A DNA stretch of 64,000 nt from Atherix ibis (lineage: Eukaryota; Arthropoda; Insecta; Diptera; Athericidae), in the NCBI GenBank assembly GCA_958298945.1, contig OY282608.1, forward strand, positions 79,532,806 to 79,596,805, given 5' to 3'. The position numbers and the translations under genes are program-made. Shown piece by piece: positions 29,401 to 43,203 of this stretch. Below the pieces are notes generated by a model. The model searched no databases. It was not told where the DNA came from and worked only from the letters and a program-made list of their open reading frames with translations. Numbering within the stretch: the stretch's first letter is position 1; each line of letters starts with the position of its first letter.

Positions 29401-32400
29401 AACAAACCAACAAACCAACAAACCAAAAAACCAACAAACGAACAAACCAACAAACCAACAATCCAACAAACCAACAAACTAAAAACGAACAAACCAGCAA
29501 ACCAACAAACTAACAAACCAACAAACAAATAAACCAATAAACCAACAAACGAACAAACCAACAAACCAACAAACCAACAAACCAACAAACGAACAAACCA
29601 AAAAACCAACAAACCAACAAACCAACAAACGAACAAACCACAACCCAACAAACCAACAAACCAACAAACCAACAAACCAACAACCGAACAAACCAACAAA
29701 CCAACAAACCAACAAACCAACAAACGAACAAACCAAAAAAACCAACAAACCAAGAAACCAACAAATTAACAAACCAACAAACCAACAAACTAAAAACGAA
29801 CAAACCACAACCCAACAAACCAACAAACCAACAAACCAAAAAACCAACAAACGAACAAACCAACAAACCAACAATCCAACAAACCAACAAACCAACAAAC
29901 CAACAAACCAACAAACCAACAAACCAACAAACCAACAAACTAACAAACCAAAAAACGAAAAAACCAACAAACCAACAAACCAACAAACCAACAAAACAAC
30001 AAACCAACAAACAAACAAACCAACAAACCAACAAACCAACAAACCAACAAACCAGCGGACCAACAAACCAACAAACGAGCAAACCAACAAACCAACAAAC
30101 AAACAAACCATTAAACGAACAAACCAATAAACCAACAAACCAACAAACTAAAAACGAACAAACCAACAAACCAAAAACTAACAAACCAACACACAAATAA
30201 ACCAATAAACCAACAAACCAACAAACCAACAAGCCAACAAACGAACAAACCAACAAACCAACAAACCAACAAACCAACAAACCAACTAACCAACAAACCA
30301 ACAAACCAATACACCAACAAACCAACAAACCAACAAACCAACAAACCAACAAACCAACAAACCAACAAACCAACAAACCAACAAACCAACAAGCCAACAA
30401 ACCAACAAACCAACAAACCAACAAACGAACAAACCAACAAACCAGCAAACCAACAAACCAACAAACGAACAAACCAAAAAACCAAAAAACCAACAAACCA
30501 ACAAACCAACAAACGAACAAACCACAACCCAACAAACCAACAAACCAACAAACAAACAAACCAACAAACCAACTAACCAACAAACCAATACACCAACAAA
30601 CCAACAAACGAACAAACCAAAAAAACCAACAAACCAAGAAACCAACAAATTAATAAACCAACAAACCAACAAACCAACAAACTAAAAACGAACAAACCAG
30701 CAAACCAACAAACTAACAAACCAACAAACAAATAAACCAATAAACCAACAAACGAACAAACCAACAAACCAACAAACCAACAAACCAACAAACGAACAAA
30801 CCAAAAAACCAACAAACCAACAAACCAACAAACGAACAAACCACAACCCAACAAACCAACAAACCAACAAACCAACAAACCAACAACCGAACAAACCAAC
30901 AAACCAACAAACCAACAAACCAACAAACGAACAAACCAAAAAAACCAACAAACCAAGAAACCAACAAATTAACAAACCAACAAACCAACAAACCAACAAA
31001 CCAACAAACTAAAAACGAACAAACCACAACCCAACAAACCAACAAACCAACAAACCAAAAAACCAACAAACGAACAAACCAACAAACCAACAATCCAACA
31101 AACCAACAAACCAACAAACCAACAAACCAACAAACCAACAAACCAACAAACCAAAAAACCAACAACCGAACAAACCAACAAACCAACAAACCAACAAACC
31201 AACAAACGAACAAACCAAAAAAACCAACAAACCAAGAAACCAACAAATTAACAAACCAACAAACCAACAAACCAACAAACTAAAAACGAACAAACCAACA
31301 AACCAACAAACCAACAACCGAAAAAACCAACAAACCAACAAAATCAACAAACCAACAAACGAACAAACCAAAAAAACCAACAAACCAAGAAACCAACAAA
31401 TTAACAAACCAACAAACCAACAAACCAACAAACTAAAAACGAACAAACCAGCAAACCAACAAACTAACAAACCAACAAACAAATAAACCAATAAACCAAC
31501 AAACGAACAAACCAACAAACCAACAAACCAACAAACCAACAAACGAACAAACCAAAAAACCAACAAACCAACAAACCAACAAACGAACAAACCACAACCC
31601 AACAAACCAACAAACCAACAAACCAACAAACCAACAACCGAACAAACCAACAAACCAACAAACCAACAAACCAACAAACGAACAAATCAAAAAAACCAAC
31701 AAACCAAGAAACCAACAAATTAACAAACCAACAAACCAACAAACCAACAAACTAAAAACGAACAAACCACAACCCAACAAACCAACAAACCAACAAACCA
31801 AAAAACCAACAAACGAACATACCAACAAACCAACAATATAACAAACCAACAAACCAACAAACCAACAAACCAACAAACCAACAAACCAACAAACCAACAA
31901 ACCAACAAACCAACAAACCAACAAGCCAACAAACCAACAAACCAACAAACGAACAAACCAACAAACCAGCAAACCAACAAACCAACAAACGAACAAACCA
32001 AAAAACCAAAAAACCAACAAACCAACAAACGAACAAACGAACAAACCAAAAAACGAACAAACCAAAAAACCAAAAAACCAACAATCCAACAAACCAACAA
32101 ACCAACAAACCAACAAACCAACAAACAAACAAACCAACAAACCAACAAACTAACAAACCAACAAACCAAAAAACGAAAAAACCAACAAACCAACAAACCA
32201 ACAAACTAACAAACGAACAAACCAAAAAAACCAACAAACCAAGAAACCAACAAATTAACAAACCAACAAACCAACAAACCAACAAACTAAAAACGAACAA
32301 ACCAGCAAACCAACAAACTAACAAACCAACAAACAAATAAACCAATAAACCAACAAACGAACAAACCAACAAACCAACAAACCAACAAACCAACAAACGA

Positions 32401-35400
32401 ACAAACCAAAAAACCAACAAACCAACAAACCAACAAACCAACAAGCCAACAAACCAACAAACCAACAAACGAACAAACCAACAAACCAGCAAACCAACAA
32501 ACCAACAAACGAACAAACCAAAAAACCAAAAAACCAACAAACCAACAAACCAACAAACGAACAAACCACAACCCAACAAACCAACAAACCAACAAACAAA
32601 CAAACCAACAAACCAACTAACCAACAAACCAATACACCAACAAACCAACAAACGAACAAACCAAAAAAACCAACAAACCAAGAAACCAACAAATTAACAA
32701 ACCAACAAACCAACAAACCAACAAACTAAAAACGAACAAACCAGCAAACCAACAAACTAACAAAACAACAAACAAATAAACCAATAAACCAACAAACGAA
32801 CAAACCAACAAACCAACAAACCAACAAACCAACAAACCAACAAACGAACAAACCAAAAAACCAACAAACCAACAAACCAACAAACGAACAAACCACAACC
32901 CAACAAACCAACAAACCAACAAACCAACAAACCAACAACCGAACAAACCAACAAACCAACAAACCAACAAACCAACAAACGAACAAACCAAAAAAACCAA
33001 CAAACCAAGAAACCAACAAATTAACAAACCAACAAACCAACAAACCAACAAACTAAAAACGAACAAACCACAACCCAACAAACCAACAAACCAACAAACC
33101 AAAAAACCAACAAACGAACAAACCAACAAACCAACAATCCAACAAACCAACAAACCAACAAACCAACAAACCAACAAACCAACAAACCAACAAACCAACA
33201 AACCAACAAACCAACAAACCAACAACCGAACAAACCAACAAACCAACAAACCAACAAACCAACAAACGAACAAACCAAAAAAACCAACAAACCAAGAAAC
33301 CAACAAATTAACAAACCAACAAACCAACAAACCAACAAACTAAAAACGAACAAACCAACAAACCAACAAACCAACAACCGAACAAACCAACAAACCAACA
33401 AACCAACAAACCAACAAACGAACAAACCAAAAAAACCAACAAACCAAGAAACCAACAAACTAACAAACCAACAAACCAACAAACCAACAAACTAAAAACG
33501 AACAAACCAGCAAACCAACAAACTAACAAACCAACAAACAAATAAACCAATAAACCAACAAACGAACAAACCAACAAACCAACAAACCAACAAACCAACA
33601 AACGAACAAACCAAAAAACCAACAAAACAACAAACCAACAAACGAACAAACCACAACCCAACAAACCAACAAACCAACAAACCAACAAACCAACAACCGA
33701 ACAAACCAACAAACCAACAAACCAACAAACCAACAAACGAACAAACCAAAAAAACCAACAAACCAAGAAACCAACAAATTAACAAACCAACAAACCAACA
33801 AACCAACAAACTAAAAACGAACAAACCACAACCCAACAAACCAACAAACCAACAAACCAAAAAACCAACAAACGAACAAACCAACAAACCAACAATCCAA
33901 CAAACCAACAAACCAACAAACCAACAAACCAACAAACCAACAAACCAACAAACCAACAAACTAACAAACCAACAAACCAAAAAACGAAAAAACCAACAAA
34001 CCAACAAACCAACAAACCAACAAAACAACAAACCAACAAACAAACAAACCAACAAACCAACAAACCAACAAACCAGCGGACCAACAAACCAACAAACGAG
34101 CAAACCAACAAACCAACAAACAAACAAACCATTAAACGAACAAACCAATAAACCAACAAACCAACAAACTAAAAACGAACAAACCAACAAACCAAAAACT
34201 AACAAACCAACACACAAATAAACCAATAAACCAACAAACCAACAAACCAACAAGCCAACAAACGAACAAACCAACAAACCAACAAACCAACAAACCAACA
34301 AACCAACTAACCAACAAACCAACAAACCAATACACCAACAAACCAACAAACCAACAAACCAACAAACCAACAAACCAACAAACCAACAAACCAACAAACC
34401 AACAAGCCAACAAACCAACAAACCAACAAACGAACAAACCAACAAACCAGCAAACCAACAAACCAACAAACGAACAAACCAAAAAACCAAAAAACCAACA
34501 AACAAACAAACCAACAAACGAACAAACCACAACCCAACAAACCAACAAACCAACAAACAAACAAACCAACAAACCAACTAACCAACAAACCAATACACCA
34601 ACAAACCAACAAACGAACAAACCAAAAAAACCAACAAACCAAGAAACCAACAAATTAACAAACCAACAAACCAACAAACCAACAAACTAAAAACGAACAA
34701 ACCAGCAAACCAACAAACTAACAAACCAACAAACAAATAAACCAATAAACCAACAAACGAACAAACCAACAAACCAACAAACCAACAAACCAACAAACGA
34801 ACAAACCAAAAAACCAACAAACCAACAAACCAACAAACGCACAAACCACAACCCAACAAACCAACAAACCAACAAACCAACAAACCAACAACCGAACAAA
34901 CCAACAAACCAACAAACCAACAAACCAACAAACGAACAAACCAAAAAAACCAACAAACCAAGAAACCAACAAATTAACAAACCAACAAACCAACCAACCA
35001 ACAAACTAAAAACGAACAAACCACAACCCAACAAACCAACAAACCAACAAACCAAAAAACCAACAAACGAACAAACCAACAAACCAACAATCCAACAAAC
35101 CAACAAACCAACAAACCAACAAACCAACAAACCAACAAACCAACAAACCAACAAACCAACAAACCAACAAACCAACAACCGAACAAACCAACAAACCAAC
35201 AAACCAACAAACCAACAAACGAACAAACCAAAAAAACCAACAAACCAAGAAACCAACAAATTAACAAACCAACAAACCAACAAACCAACAAACTAAAAAC
35301 GAACAAACCAACAAACCAACAAACCAACAACCGAACAAACCAACAAACCAACAAACCAACAAACCAACAAACGAACAAACCAACAAACCAACAAACCAAC

Positions 35401-38400
35401 AAACCAACAAACCAACAAACCAACAACCGAACAAACCAACAAACCAACAAACCAACAAACCAACAAACGAACAAACCAAAAAAACCAACAAACCAAGAAA
35501 CCAACAAATTAACAAACCAACAAACCAACAAACCAACAAACTAAAAACGAACAAACCAACAAACCAACAAACCAACAACCGAACAAACCAACAAACCAAC
35601 AAACCAACAAACCAACAAACCAACAAACCAACAAACCAACAAACGAACAAACCAAAAAAACCAACAAACCAAGAAACAAACAAATTAACAAACCAACAAA
35701 CCAACAAACCAACAAACTAAAAACGAACAAACCAGCAAACTAACAAACTAACAAACCAACAAACAAATAAACCAATAAACCAACAAACGAACAAACCAAC
35801 AAACCAACAAATAACAAACCAACAAACGAACAAACCAAAAAACCAACAAACCAACAAACCAACAAACGAACAAACCACAACCCAACAAACCAACAAACCA
35901 ACAAACCAACAAACCAACAACCGAACAAACCAACAAACCAACAAACCAACAAACGAACATATCAAAAAAACCAACAAACCAAGAAACCAACAAATTAACA
36001 AACCAACAAACCAACAAACCAACAAACTAAAAACGAACAAACCACAACCCAACAAACCAACAAACCAACAAACCAAAAAACCAACAAACGAACAAACCAA
36101 CATACCAACAATCCAACAAACCAACAAACCAACAAACCAACAAACCAACAAACCAACAAACCAACAAACCAACAAACCAACAAGCCAACAAACCAACAAA
36201 CCAACAAACGAACAAACCAACAAACCAGCAAACCAACAAACCAACAAACGAACAAACCAAAAAACCAAAAAACCAACAAACCAACAAACCAACAAACGAA
36301 CAAACCAAAAAACGAACAAACCAAAAAACCAAAAAACCAACAATCCAACAAACCAACAAACCAACAAACCAACAAACCAACAAACCAACAAACCAACAAA
36401 CCAACAAACCAACAAACCAACAAACTAACAAACCAACAAACCAAAAAACGAAAAAACCAACAAACCAACAAACCAACAAACCAACAAACGAACAAACCAA
36501 AAAAACCAACAAACCAAGAAACCAACAAATTAACAAACCAACAAACCAACAAACCAACAAACTAAAAACGAACAAACCAGCAAACCAACAAACTAACAAA
36601 CCAACGAACAAATAAACCAATAAACCAACAAACGAACAAACCAACAAACCAACAAACCAACAAACAAACAAACCAAAAAACCAACAAACCAACAAACCAA
36701 CAAACCAACAAGCCAACAAACCAACAAACCAACAAACGAACAAACCAACAAACCAGCAAACCAACAAACCAACAAACGAACAAACCAAAAAACCAAAAAA
36801 CCAACAAACCAACAAACCAACAAACGAACAAACCACAACCCAACAAACCAAAAAACCAACAAACAAACAAACCAACAAACCAACTAACCAACAAACCAAT
36901 ACACCAACAAACCAACAAACGAACAAACCAAAAAAACCAACAAACCAAGAAACCAACAAATTAACAAACCAACAAACCAACAAACCAACAAACTAAAAAC
37001 GAACAAACCAGCAAACCAACAAACTAACAAACCAACAAACAAATAAACCAATAAACCAACAAAAGAACAAACCAACAAACCAACAAACCAACAAACCAAC
37101 AAACGAACAAACCAAAAAACCAACAAACCAACAAACCAACAAACGAACAAACCACAACCCAACAAACCAACAAACCAACAAACCAACAAACCAACAACCG
37201 AACAAACCAACAAACCAACAAACCAACAAACCAACAAACGAACAAACCAAAAAAACCAACAAACCAAGAAACCAACAAATTAACAAACCAACAAACCAAC
37301 AAACCAACAAACTAAAAACGAACAAACCACAACCCAACAAACCAACAAACCAACAAGCCAAAAAACCAACAAACGAACAAACCAACAAACCAACAATCCA
37401 ACAAACCAACAAACCAACAAACCAACAAACCAACAAACCAACAAACCAACAAACCAACAAACCAACAAACCAACAACCGAACAAACCAACAAACCAACAA
37501 ACCAACAAACCAACAAACGAACAAACCAAAAAAACCAACAAACCAAGAAACCAACAAATTAACAAACCAACAAACCAACAAACCAACAAACTAAAAACGA
37601 ACAAACCAACAAACCAACAAACCAACAACCGAACAAACCAACAAACCAACAAACCAACAAACCAACAAACGAACAAACCAAAAAAACCAACAAACCAAGA
37701 AACCAACAAATTAACAAACCAACAAACCAACAAACTAAAAACGAACAAACCAGCAAACCAACAAACTAACAAACCAACAAACAAATAAACCAATAAACCA
37801 AAAAACGAACAAACCAACAAACCAACAAACCAACAAACCAACAAACGAACAAACCAAAAAACCAACAAACCAACAAACCAACAAACGAACAAACCACAAC
37901 CCAACAAACCAACAAACCAACAAACCAACAAACCAACAACCGAACAAACCAACAAACCAACAAACCAACAAACGAACAAACCAAAAAAACCAACAAACCA
38001 AGAAACCAACAAATTAACAAACCAACAAACCAACAAACCAACAAACTAAAAACGAACAAACCACAACCCAACAAACCAACAAACCAACAAACGAACAAAC
38101 CAAAAAACCAAAAAACCAACAAACCAACAAACCAACAAACGAACCAACTACAACCCAACAAACCAACAAACCAACAAACAAACAAACCAACAAACCAACT
38201 AACCAACAAACCAATACACCAACAAACCAACAAACCAACAAACCAACAAACCAACAAACCAACAAACCAACAAACCAACAAACCAACAAACCAATACACC
38301 AACAAACCAACGAACGAACAAACCAAAAAACTAACAAACGAACAAACGAACAAACCAACAATCCAACAAACCAACAAACCAACAAACCAACAAACCAACA

Positions 38401-41400
38401 AACCATCAAACCAACAAACCAACAAACCAACAAACCAAAAAACCAACAAACCAGCAAACCAACAAACCAACAAACGAGCAAACCAACAAACCAACATACC
38501 AACAAACAAACAAACCAACAAACGAACAAACCAATAAACCAACAAACCAACAAACCAACAAACCAACAAACCAACAAACGAACAAACCAACAAACCAACA
38601 AACCAACAAACCAACAAACTAACAAACAAACAAACCAACAAACCAACAAACCAACAAACCAATAAACCAACAAACCAACAAACCAGCAAACCAACAAACC
38701 AACAAACGAGAACAAACTAACAAACAAACAAACCAAAAAACGAACAAACCAACAAACCAACAAACCAACAAACCAACAAACCAACAAACCAACTAACCAA
38801 CAAACCAATACACCAACAAACCAACAAACCAACAAACCAACAAACCAACAAACCAACAAACCAACAAACCAACAAACCAACAAACCAACAAGCCAACAAA
38901 CCAACAAACTAACAAACGAACAAACCAACAAACCAACAAACCAACAAACCAACAAACCAACAAACCAAAAAACCAAAAAACCAACAAACGAACAAACCAA
39001 CAAACCAACAAACCAACAAACCGACAAACGAACAAACCACAACACAACAAACCAACTAACCAAACAAACCAACAAACCAACTAACCAACAAACCAATACA
39101 CCAACAAACCAACAAACCAACAAACCAACAAACCAACAAACCAACAAACCAACAAACCAACAAACCAACAAACCAACAAGCCAACAAACCAACAAACCAA
39201 CAAACGAACAAACCAACAAACCAACAAACCAACAAACCAACAAACCAACAAACGAACAATTCAACAAACCAACAAACCAACAAACCAACAAGCCAACAAA
39301 CAAACAAACCAACAAACGAACAAACCAACAACCCAACAAACCAACAAACCAACAAACCAACAAACCAACAACCGAACAAACCAACAAACCAATAAACCAA
39401 CAAACGAACAAACCAAAAAAACTAACAAACCAAGAAACCAACAAACCAACAAACCAACAAACCAACAAACCAACAAACCAACAAACTAATAAACAAACAA
39501 ACTAACAAACCAACAAACCAACAAACCAACAAACTAACATACCAACAAACCAACAAACCAACAAACCAACCAACCAACAAACCAACGAACGAACAAACCA
39601 AAAAACCAACAAACGAACAAACGAACAAGCCAACAAACCAACAAACCAACAAACCAACAAACCAGCAAACCTACAAACCAATAAACCAACAAACCAAAAA
39701 ACCAACAAACCAACAAACCAGCAAACCAACAAACCAACATACGAGCAAACCAACAAACCAACATACCAACAAACAAACAAACCAACAAACGAACAAACCA
39801 ATAAACCAACAAACCAACAAACCAACAAACCAACAAACTAAAAACGAACAAACCAACAAACCAACAAACTAACAAACCAACAAACAAATAAACCAATAAA
39901 CCAACAAACAAACAAACCAAAAAACCAACAAACGAACAAACCAACAAACCAACAATCCAACAAACCAACAAACCAACAAACCAACAAACCAACAAACCAA
40001 CAAACCAACAAACTAACAAACAAACAAAGCAACAAACCAATAGATGAACAAACCAACAAACCAACAAACCAACAATCCAACAAACCAACAAACCAACAAA
40101 CTAACAAACCAACAAACCAACAAACCAACAAACCAACAAACGAGCAAACCAACAAACAAATAAACCAACATACCAACAAACCAACAAACCAACAAACCAA
40201 CAACCGAACAAACCAACAAACCAACAAACCAACAAACGAACAAACCAAAAAAACTAACAAACCGAGAAACCAAGAAACCAACAAACCAACAAACCAACAA
40301 ACCAACAAACCAACAAACCAACAAACCAACAAACCAACAAACCAATAAACTAACGAACTAACAAACCAACAAACCAACAAACCATCGAACCAACAAACCA
40401 ACAAACCAACAAACGAACAAACCAACAAACCAACAAACCAACAAACCAACAAGCCAACAAACCAACAAACCAACAAACGAACAAACCAACAAACCAACAA
40501 ACCAACAAACCAACAAAAAACCAAAAACCCAACAAATAAACAAACCAACAAACCAACAAACCAACAAACCAACAAACGAACAAACAAACAAAACAACAAC
40601 CAACAAACCAACAAACGAGCAATAAATCAAACCAACAAACCACAAAGCAACAAACCAACAAACAAACAAACCAACAAACCAACAAACCAACAAACCAACA
40701 AACCAACAAACCAACAAACCAACAAACCAACAAACCAACAAACCAACAAACCAACAAACCAACAAACCAACAAACCAACAAACCAACAAACGAACAAACC
40801 AACAAACCAACAAACCAAGAAACAAATAAACCAACAAAAAAACAAACAAACAAACCAACAAACCAACAAACTAACAAACCAACAAACCAACAAACCAACA
40901 AACCAACAAACCAACAAACCAACAAACCAACAAACCAACAAACCAACAAACCAACAAACCAACAAACCAACAAACCAACAAACCAACAAACCAACAAACC
41001 AACAAACGAACAAACCAATAATCCAACAAACTAACAAAGCAACAAACCAACAAACCAACAAATTAAGAAACCAACAAACAAACAAACCAATAAACCAACA
41101 AACTAACAAACCAAGAAACCAACAAACCAACAAACCAACAAACCAATAAACCAACAAACCAACAAACCAACAAACGGACAATTCAACAAACTAACAAACC
41201 AACAAAACAACAAACCAACAAACCAACAAACCAACAAACCAGCAGACCAACAAACCAACAAACGAGCAAACCAACAAACCAACAAACCAACCAACAAACA
41301 AACCATTAAACGAACAAACCAATAAACCAACAAACCAACAAACCAACAAACCAACAAACCAACAAACCAACAAACTAAAAACGAACAAACCACCAAACCA

Positions 41401-43203
41401 ACAAACAAATAAACCAATAAACCAACAAACCAACAAACCAACAAACCAACAAACGAACAAACCAACAAACCAACAAACCAAGAAACCAACAAACCAACTA
41501 ACCAACAAACCAACAAACCAATACACCAACAAACCAACAAACCAACAAACCAACAAACCAACAAACCAACAAGCCAAAAAACCAACAAACCAACAAACGA
41601 ACAAACCAACAAACCAGCAAACCAACAAACCAACAAACGAACAAACCAAAAAACCAAAAAACCAACAAACCAACAAACCAACAAACGAATAAACCACAAC
41701 CCAACAAACCAACAAACCAACAAACCAACTAACCAACAAACCAATACACCAACAAACCAACAAACCAACAAACCAACAAACCAACAAACCAACAAACCAA
41801 CAAACCAACAAACCAACAAGCCAACAAACCAAAAAACCAACAAACGAACAAACCAACAAACCAACAAACCAACAAACCAACAAACCAACAAACGAACAAT
41901 TCAACAAACCAACAAACCAACAAACCAACAAGCCAACAAACCAACAAACTAACAAACCAACAAACGAACAAACCAACAACCCAACAAACCAACAAACCAA
42001 CAAAACAACAAACCAACAAACCAACAACCGAACAAACCAACAAACCAACAAACCAACAAACGAACAAACCAAAAAAACTAACAAACCAAGAAACCAACAA
42101 ACCAACAAACCAACAAACCAAGAAACCAATAAACAAACAAACTAACAAACCAACAAACCAACAAACCAACGAACCAACAAACCAACAAACCAACAAACGA
42201 ACAAACCAACAAACCAACAAACCAACAAACCAACAAACCAACAAACCAACAAACCAACAAACCAACAAACAAACAAACGAACAAACGAACAAACGAACAA
42301 ACCAACAAACCAACAAACCAACAAACCAACAAATCAACAAACGAGCAAACCAACAAACCAACATACCAACAAACAAACAAACCAAAAAACGAACAAACCA
42401 ATAAACCAACAAACCAACAAACCAACAAACTAAAAACGAACAAACCAACAAACCAACAAACTAACAAACCAACTAACCAACAAACCAATACACCAACAAA
42501 CCAACAAACCAACAAACCAACAAACCAACAACCCAACAAACCAACAAACCAACAAACCAACAAGCCAACAAACCAACAAACCAACAAACAAACAAACCAA
42601 CAAACCAACAAACCAACAAACCAACAAACGAACAAACCAAAAAACCAAAAAACCAACAAACCAACAAACCAACAAACGAACAAACCACAACCAAACAAAC
42701 CAACAAACCAACAAACCAACAAACCAACTAATCAACAAACCAATACACCAACAAACCAACAAACCAACAAACCAACAAACCAACAAACCCACAAACCAAC
42801 AAACCAACAAACCAACAAACCAACAAACCAACAAGCCAACAAACCAACAGACCAACAAACGAACAAACCAACAAACCAACAAACCAACAAACCAACAAAC
42901 CGACAACCCAACAAACCAACAAACCAACAAACCAACAAACCAACAAACCAACAAACCAACAAACCAACAAAGAAACAAACCAACAAACCAACAAACTAAC
43001 AAACCAACAAACCAACAAACCAACAAACCAACCAACCAACAAACCAACAAACCAACAAACCAACAAACCAAAAAACCAACAAACCAACAAACCAGCAAAC
43101 CAACAAACCAATAAACGAGCAAACCAACAAACCAACATACCAACACACAAACAAACCAACAAACGAACAACCCAATAAACCAACAAACCAACAAACCAAC
43201 AAA
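23430..43203. repeat. 20-kb tandem unit 2 (near-identical copy of 3,503-23,276)
   Basis: This is a direct copy of unit 1 displaced by 19,927 bases and colinear over about 19.77 kb. At all six discordant positions found, unit 2 carries the base expected from the local octamer consensus and unit 1 carries the deviant base: 31,784 A, 35,440 C, 37,591 C, 42,105 A, 42,700 C and 42,701 C. The match ends at 43,203, where unit 1 continues with AAAACAAC and unit 2 with AAACCAAC followed by CTAAAAACGAAC. Internal layout copies unit 1: flavour A to about 38,077, then flavour B. No gene or insertion distinguishes the copies. Confidence 0.93.
25257..30547. repeat. 2,680-bp composite repeat pair inside 20-kb unit 2
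   Basis: This is the displaced image of the pair at 5,330-10,620. CAGCGG lies at 25,862, 27,373, 28,542 and 30,053, with the same 1,511/1,169/1,511 spacing and the same copy-specific variants. Because the nested pair is present in both 20-kb units with its internal differences kept, the 2,680-bp duplication is older than the 20-kb one. Confidence 0.82.

Noticed and set aside
23430..43203. Transposon or segmental insertion as the cause of the 20-kb copy
   Set aside because: The copy is purely octamer satellite. No terminal repeats, target-site duplications or coding sequence lie at its edges, and it abuts its source directly, so tandem duplication explains it better.
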